A stretch of DNA of 11,955 bases from Pseudomonadota bacterium (GTDB taxonomy: Bacteria; Pseudomonadota; Alphaproteobacteria; Reyranellales; Reyranellaceae). The notes beneath the pieces were generated by a model that was not told the origin of the DNA, did no database searches, and was given only the letters and a program-made list of their open reading frames with translations. Positions 1 to 7,501 of the stretch are shown in pieces. Each line of letters begins with the position of its first letter. Within the stretch, counting starts at the first letter, position 1. A program made the translations under genes and the position numbers. Location of the stretch: assembly GCA_023436825.1 (NCBI GenBank), contig JAEZHS010000541.1:1-11955 (forward strand), read 5' to 3'.

Positions 1-130
1 CGATCGCCACGCCCGACGCGGGCGCCAATTTCCCTCTAACGGGGGGGGGGCTTCTGCGCCAGGGCGGTCACGCACGGAGCGAGGCCCTGACACGTGGTCT
101 GCCAATTGTGGTGCTTACGGGGTGGTCATT
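1..130. other. Leading non-coding stretch, no gene recognised
   Basis: I see no convincing coding region or RNA gene here. The most visible element is an uninterrupted run of ten G at 41-50. The stretch abuts the truncated transposase at 131, so it may be flanking DNA of a damaged insertion sequence, but no terminal repeat or target duplication could be matched to the other side. Confidence 0.5.
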
Positions 131-451
131 CTAATGCACCAAGGCAACGTTAGTGCATTGTTGATATTGTATTTTTCTCGGAAGCGCGAGGATGTCCTTG
201 AGCTTGTGCAGGGTCAGGTGCGGTATCTGGTCGATCCGCTTGCGGATGAAAGCCCGGTGGGCATCCAAAACCGGCTTGCGGTGGCCGCCGATCTTGCCCG
301 GCGCCACTGACCCCGTCGTCCGGTAGCGCTGCGACCACTTCACCACCGTGGACGCCGCAACACCAAACCGCGACGCCACCGACCGGCAGCTCTCGCCGCC
401 AGCAACCGCTGCAACCACACGCTCCCGCAGGTCATTCGAAAGAGGGCGCAT
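131..451 (-). pseudogene. IS630-family transposase, N-terminal fragment (truncated)
   Basis: The reading frame begins MRPLSNDLRERVVAAV and continues with a helix-turn-helix typical of IS630 transposases: ESCRSVASRFGVAASTVVKW, about residues 20-40, followed by a second basic DNA-binding segment ending HLTLHKLKDILA. The DDE catalytic domain, about two thirds of a normal 300-350 residue protein, is absent. After KDILA the frame enters unrelated AT-rich sequence (about 155-185) and stops at TAG 131-133. ATG at 451 is preferred over the TTG at 454 because GGAG lies about 11 bases upstream, inside a hairpin loop. In a complete element this protein would bind the IS ends and catalyse cut-and-paste at TA targets. 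As it stands it can at most bind DNA. Family assignment rests on recognised N-terminal sequence. The exact break point is inferred. Confidence 0.85.
133..159. repeat. Inverted repeat AATGCAC/GTGCATT at the transposase break
   Basis: AATGCAC (133-139) and GTGCATT (153-159) are exact reverse complements separated by 13 bases. They sit where transposase homology ends and AT-rich sequence begins. This could be the end of another element, an operator, or chance. The spacing does not match the usual NtrC site. Confidence 0.35.
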
Positions 452-452
452 C

Positions 453-480
453 AATGCTGGCCTCCATTCCAGCCAGCATT
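453..480 (-). promoter_or_regulatory. Hairpin carrying the transposase ribosome-binding site in its loop
   Basis: A perfect 9-base inverted repeat (453-461 with 472-480) encloses a 10-base loop. Read on the minus strand, the loop ends in GGAG and the 3' arm ends just before the ATG at 451. The transposase SD therefore lies in the loop, and its start codon abuts the stem. Structures that limit translation of read-through mRNA are known for several IS families. Applying that here is inference. Confidence 0.45.
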
Positions 481-563
481 TTGAATCACATTCTCGCCCG
501 CTCTGGATTCCCCTTCGATTCCTTCAAGACTTGAAACGCTCTAGCCCCAGCCCTGCCAGCGGT

Positions 564-1178
564 TCAATAGGGCCGATCCACCTCGCTGTTCACTATGCGT
601 CGCTCGATCTCGGGGAGTTCGACCGGCAGCTTTCCGTGATCCTTGGGGGCTTGGGCGTAGGTCGGCAGGCCGTCGATCGGACCCCAGCGTTCGGGCTCCC
701 CGAGCCCGGAGCGGATCATGGATTTTCCGCAGTGGAAGAAGGCCTCCTTCATCCTGACGACCAGGGCCAGGTCGGGTCGCTTGCCCTGCACCGCCATGGC
801 TTCGAGGAGGTCGCCGTCCGTTGCGATCTGCGCCGTGCCGCTGATGCGCACGACCTCGCGCCGTTTGGGCACGATGAAGATGATCGCGACGTTGGGGTTC
901 TGAAGAACGTTCAGAAACGTGTTGCCGAGGCGGTCGGGAATCGCCAGCGTGTTCCGATCCAGTACCTTGACGAAGCCCGGCGGATCGCCTTTCGGAGAGA
1001 CATCCATCGCGCCGATGGCATCGATGCTCGAGGCGACGATGAAGGGACACCGTTCGATCCAGGCACGGCAGTGCGGATCGATGTGATCAATGATCTTGGC
1101 CACCTGCGTCTCGAAGACTGGACCAAGCAGCGCCCTGATCTCGGCCGCCGTGGTTATCACCGACCTGGGCTGAAACAT
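564..1178 (-). CDS. PPOX-class FMN-dependent flavoprotein (MSMEG_1061-like)
   Basis: This 204-residue protein resembles the pyridoxamine 5'-phosphate oxidase-like flavoproteins of the MSMEG_1061/DR2398 type. The signature blocks run in order: PFIVASSIDAIGAMDVSPKG (about 45-64), GFVKVLDRNTLAIPDRLGN (68-86), NPNVAIIFIVP (94-104), LLEAMAVQGKRPDLALVV (124-141) and EAFFHCGKSMIRS (145-157). The split-barrel fold binds FMN or a related flavin and usually performs two-electron redox chemistry in the cytoplasm. The substrate is unknown, and true PNPO function is unlikely. I place the start at ATG 1178 because GGAGG (1188-1184) lies five bases upstream. The ATG at 1190 overlaps that SD and would add only four residues. 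It lies 49 bases downstream of the solute-binding gene on the same strand, so co-transcription is possible. The gene looks intact. Confidence 0.9.
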   Translation of the reverse strand: MFQPRSVITTAAEIRALLGPVFETQVAKIIDHIDPHCRAWIERCPFIVASSIDAIGAMDVSPKGDPPGFVKVLDRNTLAIPDRLGNTFLNVLQNPNVAIIFIVPKRREVVRISGTAQIATDGDLLEAMAVQGKRPDLALVVRMKEAFFHCGKSMIRSGLGEPERWGPIDGLPTYAQAPKDHGKLPVELPEIERRIVNSEVDRPY

Positions 1179-1183
1179 GCGGG

Positions 1184-1188
1184 CCTCC
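1184..1188 (-). promoter_or_regulatory. Shine-Dalgarno GGAGG deciding the PPOX start
   Basis: Minus-strand GGAGG is separated by five bases from the ATG at 1178. It overlaps the alternative in-frame ATG at 1190, which argues that the downstream ATG is the one used. Confidence 0.7.
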
Positions 1189-1227
1189 ATTTCCGGCGAT
1201 CGTCCGCCGCCGCGTCCTTCCTGTCGC

Positions 1228-2822
1228 CTACCTCTCCAGCCAGACGTCCTCGAAGCGCCAGTTGTTGTAGATGCTGTTGATGTGCAGCGTCACGTTCTTG
1301 ACCTGCGGCTGCCAGCAGCCGGCGGCGCGCCCGTAGAAGATGATGGGCCGCGCGATCTCCGCCTGCAGCTTGCGGTCGATGTCCCACACCATCTGCTGGC
1401 GTTTCTTCTGGTCGAGCTCGCGCGACTGCGCCTGGAACAGCTTGGTCATCTCGGCGTCGCAGTAGTCGTTGTAGTTGCGCAGCGAGCCGCAGCCGTAGTT
1501 CTCGAAGAACGCGACGTCAGGGTCGTCGACCGCCACGCCGCTCAGGTTCAGCGCCACCACGTAGTCCTTCTTGAACACGCGGTTGTAGTAGGCGGCGGTG
1601 TCGATGATCTCGAGCTCGCCGTCGACATAGACGTGCTTCAGCTGATCGATCAGGATTACCGCCGGGTCCTTGAAGGGCGCGATGTTGCGCGTGCTGACCT
1701 TGATCTTCAGCCGCTTGTCGGGCCCGTAGCCCGCCTCCTGCATCAGCTTTCGCGCTTCCTCGCGCGCCTGGGCGACGTCGCCGTAGCCCGGCACGTCCTT
1801 CAGCATCTCCGGCGGCAGGCCCCAGGCGCCGTCGGGCGGCGGCAGCATGATGCCGGCGGCCTTGTCCTCGCCCTCGCTCAGGATGTCGATGAAGGACTTG
1901 CGGTCGAGCGTCAGCGCCAGCGCACGGCGGATCCTGGCGTCGTTGAACGGCGGCGCCTCGGCATTGATGATCAGGTTCGTGCTGACACCGCTCTCGCGCA
2001 TGGTGCACTGCGCCTGGGGCGCGTCCTTCCGGATGTTCTTGAGCAGCGGCACCGTGACGTCGGACGGGAAGGTCATGTCGAATTTGCCGGCGATGAACGA
2101 CAGCATGCGCGTGCCGCGATCGGGCAGGACGGTGAATTCGATGCCGTCGAGATAGGGCTTGCCCTTTTTCCAGTAGTCGGGGTTCTTCGCGAGCTTGATG
2201 CCCTCGTTCATCTTGAACTCGGCGAGCTTGAACGGGCCGGTGCCGACCGGCCGACGCCGCATCTGGTCGGGCGGCACGTGGCAGGGATAGATCGGCGTGT
2301 AGCCGGAGGCGAGCAGCGCCAGCAGCGAGGGCTGCGGCGCCTTGAGATGGAAGGTGGCCTGGGTGTCCGAGTCGGCGGTGACCTTTTCGACGTTGGTCCA
2401 CCACGCCGATCGCGGATTGCGCCGCAGCTTGGCCTCGCTCTCGCCGCCCAGCAGCAGGTCGAAGGTGCAGGCAACGTCCTTGGCGCTGAACGGCTTGCCG
2501 TCGTGCCACTTCACACCGTCGCGCACGGTGAAGACCAGCTTGGTGTTGTTGTCCGTCCAGCTCCACTTGGTGGCGAGGTCGGGCACGACGAGTCGAGGCT
2601 GTTCTTCGCCACGTGCTGATCGAACATCACGAGATTGTTGTAGAGCGACATGAACGGCACGGCGACGGATACCGTCGCCTCCTCGTGGATCGAGGCGCTG
2701 GGCGGCGAGTCCATGTGCTGGATCCTGAGCACGCCGCCGGTCTTCTGGGCGGCCGCGGGGCTCGCGACGGCAAGCGCCAGCATGGTGATGAGGCAGCCGA
2801 GGCGGCCGCTTTGGCTCTACAT
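1228..2822 (-). pseudogene. ABC transporter solute-binding protein, family 5 (peptide/nickel type), with amber codon 2 and a frameshift
   Basis: The product is a periplasmic extracellular solute-binding protein of the DppA/OppA family (SBP_bac_5), about 531 residues when reconstructed. The signal peptide runs from RLGCLITMLALAVASPAAAQ. The family signature VKWHDGKPFSAKDV falls near residues 100-113, and NPDYWKKGKPYLDGIEF and YNNWRFEDVWLER follow later. Two lesions are visible. First, the ATG at 2822, with GGAGG five bases upstream, is followed at once by TAG (2819-2817); the signal-peptide codons then continue in the same frame. Second, the frame must shift near 2585-2592: upstream it reads HVAKNSLDS, downstream VPDLATKWSW, which fits one missing base. 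ATG 2783 could restart translation without an obvious SD, but would give a signal peptide lacking its basic end and would still meet the frameshift. No permease or ATPase genes adjoin. Either a decaying gene or, for the frameshift, a sequencing error. Confidence 0.88.
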
Positions 2823-2826
2823 TGGT

Positions 2827-2846
2827 TCCTCCCGAATTTAGGAGGA
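2827..2846 (-). promoter_or_regulatory. SD and anti-SD inverted repeat before the solute-binding gene
   Basis: On the minus strand TCCTCC is followed by eight bases and then GGAGGA, an exact 6-base complement (2841-2846 with 2827-2832). The second arm is the SD that sits five bases from the ATG at 2822. Base pairing would hide the SD. This could be regulatory or simple chance in a short motif. Confidence 0.35.
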
Positions 2847-2949
2847 GCGTAGCGCAACGCCAACCAAGAGCATCAGGCGCATACCGCTGGGCGATAGAGA
2901 GTGGCTCCGGAGTGCCGCGTCTCTCCAAGTTGCGCTTGGGAACGAAGAC

Positions 2950-3513
2950 TTACATCAGCCACTGGTTTCCGAAGCTGCTCGTGAAGTCGAGCTGCACGAC
3001 CAGGTCGTTGAAGTCGTGGTCGCCGCCGCCGCGCGTGTCCTCCCAGCCCCAGGTGTTGTGGCCGTAGTTGACGATGTGCCCGCGGCCGTCGCTGTTGGCA
3101 TGGGCGAAGGCATAGAACACGTCGCCGGTCGAGCGGTTGGTCAGCATCATGGCGATCTTGTCGCCGGCATCGACGGTGATCGCCGTCTGCTCGAAGAAGC
3201 CGTAGCCCGGCCCCAGCAGCAGGCTGCCGCCGGACTGCAGGCCATAAGCGTGGGCTGCCACCGCCTCGGCGTAGCCCGCGTCGCCGGGATTGAGGTTGCC
3301 GATCTTCCCGGAGTAGTCGTCGACCTTGTAGAAGGTGAGGGCGAGCTGGTCCTCGCCGTTCTGGCGCACGCGCACGATCGCGTTCTGGCCGTCGGCGGCG
3401 CCGACCGTCTCGGCCACCGCCACGGCGCGCGCCAGATGGATGTCGCCGCCTGTCAGCGTATTGGTCACGCCATCGGTGGTCACGCTGAACGGCTTGGTCG
3501 AGAAGTCGGCCAT
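2950..3513 (-). CDS. DUF4114-domain protein, probably the severed C-terminus of the upstream protease
   Basis: From ATG 3513 the frame encodes 187 residues ending at TAA 2950. The C-terminal part shows the DUF4114 hallmark NTWGWEDTRGGGDHDFNDLV (about 153-171), an acidic, probably calcium-binding segment often found in large secreted or surface RTX-type proteins. There is no Sec signal peptide. The start is doubtful: no SD precedes ATG 3513. The same frame is open for 37 further codons upstream with no ATG, GTG or TTG, reaching directly back to the amber stop of the protease gene (3625-3627). Those codons read as plausible protein (GWVGSWDVAAGTSVSAVIGQ). The simplest reading is that this is the C-terminal domain of a single larger protein, now separated by one TAG. 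DUF4114 assignment is firm; independent expression is not. Confidence 0.75.
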   Translation of the reverse strand: MADFSTKPFSVTTDGVTNTLTGGDIHLARAVAVAETVGAADGQNAIVRVRQNGEDQLALTFYKVDDYSGKIGNLNPGDAGYAEAVAAHAYGLQSGGSLLLGPGYGFFEQTAITVDAGDKIAMMLTNRSTGDVFYAFAHANSDGRGHIVNYGHNTWGWEDTRGGGDHDFNDLVVQLDFTSSFGNQWLM

Positions 3514-3624
3514 GCCGAAGGGGCTGGTGAGGTTGGCCTGGTTGGCGAACCCCGTGCCCTGGCCGATGACGGCCGAGACCGAGGTCCCGGCCGCGACGTC
3601 CCACGAGCCGACCCAGCCCAGGGC

Positions 3625-6600
3625 CTACTTGTCGAACAGGCGCACGAGGTTGGGATCGAAATTGTCCTGCATCACCTGCTCGGCGAAGCGCGACGTCCAG
3701 GCGTAGGTGGCCGCGACCGTATCGTCGAAGTTGATGGTGTGGTCACCCAGCGTGAGGGAGGACTTCATCGGTGCCACGGTCGTGGCCTGGATCAGGAACG
3801 TCTGGTCCGCGCCGCTCGTCCAGCCGGTGCCGCCGCTGCCGCCTTCGATCAGCGACGGGATGTCCGCGAACGACATCTGGTGATGGGCGATGTGCGTCAG
3901 CTCGCGGGCCAGCAGCAGGGCGTTGGGCGTGCCGAGCCCGCTCGCCAGGTCGTAGCCTGCCGCGGCCGAGTAGCCGTAGCCGGTCGGCGTGATGTTGACG
4001 CCGTCGCTGGTGATCGAGCCGCCGAGCACGAACGACGAGGCGTTCGTGCCCATGGTGATGTCGTTGAACACCGCCGGTGCGATCGCCGAGGCCATGTAGA
4101 GCAGGTCGTTCATGTAGCCGAGCTGCGGCAGATTCTGGTCGTGGAACACCGCGTTGAGCTGCGCCGTCAGGCCGGCCCAGAAGGGCGTCGAGGCGCTGGT
4201 GCCGTCGTCGCCCTGCACGCCGGTCATGTCCGCGCCGGGCACCAGCCAGAACATGTTGCCCCCGGCATTGGCCGAGACGTCCGGATTGCCGCGGCCCGGC
4301 AGGCGATAGGGGTCGTTGGTCACGGGCGTGAGCCCGTAGTCCTTCTGGTACTGCGGAATCGGCGTACCCGGATCGGCGCCGCCGCCGCTGGTGTTGTTGT
4401 GCAGATAACCCGTCGGGTTCTGGCTGCCCGGCACGCCGAAGGCATCGCCGTTGAGGTAGTAGCGGTTCCAGATCGTCTCGACGAAGGCGGTACCCGCGCT
4501 GGCCGCGTCTGGCATCGCGGTCAGGCCGCCCGCCGCCAGCTTCCACAGCATCGCGAGGTCGCCGGCCATCGCCTTCTGGGTGACGTCGGCCAGGGTCGCG
4601 TCGGCCTGGGCGGCGCCGACGGTGCTGAGCGAAGTGCCGCCCACCATCACGACGTAGGCGCTGTCGCGGCTGGTGTTGGCATTGGTCAGGCCATTACCAA
4701 AGGAATTGCCCGAGCCGCGATCGCCCATGTCGCTGAACAGCGAGATGTTGCGCAGCGCCACGTCGGTCCACAGCTCGTGGGTCGCCTTGTAGAAGGGCGA
4801 GCCGGGCGCGACCTGCGAATTGAAGCTGAACGACGAGGTGATGACCTGCGGGTTGTTGGCGAGGTCCCAGATCGCCGACTGGTAGGCCGTGAAGTTGGTG
4901 GAGTTGGCGCCGTGGGTGCCGCCCGAGCCGGCATACAGCACAAGCGGACTGTTGGGCGCCACCGTCGCCACGATGCCGACATCGAGCGAGCGCTCGCCGG
5001 ACGCGCTGCTCTGTCCCGGCACGGGCGTGGTATAGAACTGACCACCGCCGGCCACCGAGATCGCCGTCGCCCCGGTCGGCACGCCGGCTGCCGCGCGATA
5101 GGCGTCGAGCGCCGCCTGGAAGCCATTGCCCCGGTTGTCGCCGTCAAGCGCGGTGCCGACGCCCGGCTCGACCAGCCCGATGGTGCCCGTCGGCACCGTG
5201 CTGCCGAGCGGCAGGTTGTAGTAGCTCGAGCCCAGTATCTGCGGGAAGGCGCGATGGGCTGCGGTCGATGCGTTGCCCAGGCTCTGCCAGCCCTGCGGCA
5301 GGTCGGCGGCGAAGCCGACGCCGGGGGTGGCCAACTCCGACTGGAACTTATTGGTGTCGAACCACAGGCCCGACACGCCGAGGCTCGAGAGGCTGGTGGG
5401 CAGGGAGAGGCTGCCCGTCCAGTACCAGTTGCCGTCGCCCTGCGCGTCCTGGGCCATCAGCTGGGCCTGCGGCCCGAACAGGGTCGAGAAGCTGTCCTGC
5501 GTGACCTGCACCCAGACGGTGCGCGAGGCGGCCGACGAGACGTAGCCGTTGGCGACGCCGTTTTCGGCGCTGAGCTGGTCGAGCGTCTTGATGCCCAGCG
5601 CCTGCAGCTCCGTCAGCACCTGGCTGTAGTTGCCGGCGTCGGCGCCGTACTTGGTCCACAGCGTGCCGTTTTCGTTGAGCGTCGCCAGCTCCTTTTGGCG
5701 CGTCGCCCAGTTGCTCGACAGCAGCGCCGTCGGATCCTCGGCGCGGTCGAGCACCAGCGCGACGTTGAGCACGATCGGCCCGGTGATCTGCACCCCGCCG
5801 GTCGGCGGCCCGGCGGCATTGCTGCGCCAGCTCGAGAAGTCCATGAAGGTAGCGTTCTCGAGCTGGGTGTAGCCCGGATAGAACGCGTAGTCGTCGTCGG
5901 TGATGGTGGCGCCGTTGGCGACGGTGATGGTCTCCTGGAGCGCCCCGCCGGCCGCGGTGATCTGCCATTGGTTGCCGGCAAGGTGGGTGAAGGTGGCGCC
6001 CTGCGCCGCCGTGCCGTAGCCGAAGAATTGCAGGAAGTCGTTGTCGCCGCCGCGGCCGGAGAAGTCGGTGATCGTATCGCCGTTGGCCTGGCCGGCCTCG
6101 AACTGGAACCAGTCGTCCTGCCCGCCGCCGGTCAACGTGTCGATGCCGGCGCCTCCGTTCAGCACGTCGTGCTCGTTGTCGCCGGTCAGCGTGTCGTTGC
6201 CCGCGCCGCCCAGTAGCACGTCGCTGCCTGCGCCGCCGCTCAGCGTGTCGGCTCCATCGCCACCGATCAGCAGGTCGTTGCCGTTGCTGCCCGTCAGCGT
6301 GTCGTCGGCCGAGCCGCCAATCAGCACGTCGTTGCCGTCGCCGCCCTCCAGCGTCGACACGACATTGGAGGCGCGGATCGTGTCGTTGCCGCTGCCGCCG
6401 ATCGCCTTGTCGACGACGGTGTCGTAGGCGATGGCGATGTTGTTCGTGCGGCCGCCGACGCTGGAGAAGGTGCCGGGCGTGAGATCGACGGTGGCGTTCT
6501 GTCCGAAGCCCGAGAGGTCGAGGGTATTGCCGGTGCCGTGGCTCCAGATCGTGACGATGGCCGACGGATTCCGGGTGAAGTTGTAGATCCCGCCGAAATA

Positions 6601-7458
6601 GTCGTCCGTGAAGGTCGAGTTGAAGCCGTAGGTGTCTCCGCCGTCGAAGGTGGCGTTGGTCGAGGCGCCGTACAGGCGCTGCGCCGCCAGGATGTCGAGC
6701 ATCTGCGGCGACAGCGGCACGTACTCGGTGCCGGGCGCATCCGTGCCGAGATCGGTCCACTGCACGTAGGTGGCATAGTCGCCGTAGTAGCGCGCCGCGG
6801 CGTCGTTGGCGTCGATGTAGGACATCACCGCCCACAGGCGGGAGTCGTAGGCGCCGAACTGCTGTTGCGCGGTGTTTACGTCGAAGTTGTAGGGCCCGCC
6901 ATGGCCCAGGCCGACGATGTGGCCAACCTCGTGGATCAGCGTGCTCCACACGAAGCCGTTGGAGGTGCCGGAATTGAGGTCGATCGGCCCGTACCCTGGC
7001 GCCGAAGTGTCGACCGAGATGATCGCGCCATGCTCGGGCGCCTGGAGGATCGTGGGGCTGCCGACATCGACTGTACGGCTGTCGTTGAAGTTGGCGTAGG
7101 CCTTCTTGTCGGTGCCGCGGATCACCGTGATGTTGGCGTCCGCCGCACTTGTCGCCAGCTGGAAGTCGATGTCGGCGATGCCGCTCCAGAAGGAGAAGCT
7201 GCCTTCCCACACGATCTTCTCGGTGTTCGTCCAGCCCGAGGCGTCGGCGAACCAGTACTTGACGGTGCCGCCCGCCTGGCCGGGCGTAGCATTGCCCCAT
7301 TTGATGGGATCGCCGACGTTCCTGTATTCCGCCGGCACCACCAGCGACCCGTCGGGCAAGTAGGTCAACGTGTAGTAGCTGGTTTGCGCGACGAGACCGT
7401 TCGCATCGACGCCCGAGATGTAGGTGACCTCAGCTTCCTGCTGTTCATTGATCGGCAT
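3625..7458 (-). CDS. Dual protease: serralysin (M10) - RTX repeats - sedolisin (S53)
   Basis: This 1277-residue protein (numbered from ATG 7458) joins two unrelated proteases. Residues 1-230 form a serralysin-type zinc metalloprotease with HEVGHIVGLGH (H176, H180, H186) and the Met-turn AVMSY (M212). A serralysin C-terminal region follows (GGIYNFTRNP, NTLDLSGFGQNATVDLTPGT), then RTX nonapeptides (about 354-452). Residues about 553-725 resemble the sedolisin propeptide. The sedolisin catalytic domain shows GERSLDVGI (E822, D826), SDMGDRGSG (oxyanion Asp D913), GDDGTSAS (S1088), and a calcium site with FNDIT (D1133) and AAGYDLASGLGTP (D1170). All catalytic residues are present. No Sec signal exists, so type I secretion is expected from the RTX family, but no transporter genes lie nearby. 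A TTG at 7479 would add seven residues; neither start has a strong SD. The frame ends at TAG 3625 and continues open into DUF4114. Confidence 0.92.
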   Translation of the reverse strand: MPINEQQEAEVTYISGVDANGLVAQTSYYTLTYLPDGSLVVPAEYRNVGDPIKWGNATPGQAGGTVKYWFADASGWTNTEKIVWEGSFSFWSGIADIDFQLATSAADANITVIRGTDKKAYANFNDSRTVDVGSPTILQAPEHGAIISVDTSAPGYGPIDLNSGTSNGFVWSTLIHEVGHIVGLGHGGPYNFDVNTAQQQFGAYDSRLWAVMSYIDANDAAARYYGDYATYVQWTDLGTDAPGTEYVPLSPQMLDILAAQRLYGASTNATFDGGDTYGFNSTFTDDYFGGIYNFTRNPSAIVTIWSHGTGNTLDLSGFGQNATVDLTPGTFSSVGGRTNNIAIAYDTVVDKAIGGSGNDTIRASNVVSTLEGGDGNDVLIGGSADDTLTGSNGNDLLIGGDGADTLSGGAGSDVLLGGAGNDTLTGDNEHDVLNGGAGIDTLTGGGQDDWFQFEAGQANGDTITDFSGRGGDNDFLQFFGYGTAAQGATFTHLAGNQWQITAAGGALQETITVANGATITDDDYAFYPGYTQLENATFMDFSSWRSNAAGPPTGGVQITGPIVLNVALVLDRAEDPTALLSSNWATRQKELATLNENGTLWTKYGADAGNYSQVLTELQALGIKTLDQLSAENGVANGYVSSAASRTVWVQVTQDSFSTLFGPQAQLMAQDAQGDGNWYWTGSLSLPTSLSSLGVSGLWFDTNKFQSELATPGVGFAADLPQGWQSLGNASTAAHRAFPQILGSSYYNLPLGSTVPTGTIGLVEPGVGTALDGDNRGNGFQAALDAYRAAAGVPTGATAISVAGGGQFYTTPVPGQSSASGERSLDVGIVATVAPNSPLVLYAGSGGTHGANSTNFTAYQSAIWDLANNPQVITSSFSFNSQVAPGSPFYKATHELWTDVALRNISLFSDMGDRGSGNSFGNGLTNANTSRDSAYVVMVGGTSLSTVGAAQADATLADVTQKAMAGDLAMLWKLAAGGLTAMPDAASAGTAFVETIWNRYYLNGDAFGVPGSQNPTGYLHNNTSGGGADPGTPIPQYQKDYGLTPVTNDPYRLPGRGNPDVSANAGGNMFWLVPGADMTGVQGDDGTSASTPFWAGLTAQLNAVFHDQNLPQLGYMNDLLYMASAIAPAVFNDITMGTNASSFVLGGSITSDGVNITPTGYGYSAAAGYDLASGLGTPNALLLARELTHIAHHQMSFADIPSLIEGGSGGTGWTSGADQTFLIQATTVAPMKSSLTLGDHTINFDDTVAATYAWTSRFAEQVMQDNFDPNLVRLFDK
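6103..6399 (-). repeat. RTX calcium-binding nonapeptide array within the protease
   Basis: The encoded segment holds one isolated copy (GGSGNDTIR), then eight back-to-back nonapeptides such as GGDGNDVLI, GGSADDTLT, GGDGADTLS, GGAGSDVLL and GGAGNDTLT, and a final degenerate copy (GGGQDDWFQ). The copies fit GGxGxDxUx. Such arrays fold into a calcium-loaded parallel beta-roll after export and are typical of type I secreted proteins. The array lies between the two protease domains rather than near the C-terminus. Confidence 0.93.
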
Positions 7459-7489
7459 GACGCGGCACCCAAACTCCAACTACACACGG

Positions 7490-7501
7490 GGATCGCGATC
7501 C
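7490..7501. promoter_or_regulatory. 12-base palindrome overlapping the candidate -10/+1
   Basis: GGATCGCGATCC is a perfect palindrome in the divergent region. It overlaps the predicted -10 box and start point of the protease promoter, where a repressor would be expected to bind. It could also be chance in GC-rich DNA. Confidence 0.35.

Noticed and set aside
133..159. Inverted repeat as an NtrC binding site
   Set aside because: TGCAC and GTGCA are 13 bases apart, not the seven expected for the NtrC consensus, and no nitrogen-regulated gene adjoins.
348..1280. A 310-codon plus-strand frame across the transposase and PPOX genes
   Set aside because: It spans two unrelated minus-strand genes and shows no domain; it is a shadow frame.
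1177..2619. A 480-codon plus-strand frame opposite the solute-binding gene
   Set aside because: Low-complexity Val/Arg/Leu/Asp-rich shadow translation. The minus strand carries the family 5 binding-protein signature.
2925..2939. Hairpin CCAAG-N5-CTTGG as a terminator after DUF4114
   Set aside because: The stem is only five bases and no T run follows in the minus-strand direction.
3016..6216. A 1066-codon open frame on the plus strand, antisense to the protease
   Set aside because: Its translation is rich in Arg, Gly, Ala, Val and His without domains, as expected for the complement of a high-GC gene. The minus strand encodes recognised catalytic motifs throughout.
6103..6399. Repeated DNA as a tandem repeat or CRISPR-like array
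   Set aside because: The periodicity is 27 bases in frame and encodes RTX nonapeptides, with no spacers.
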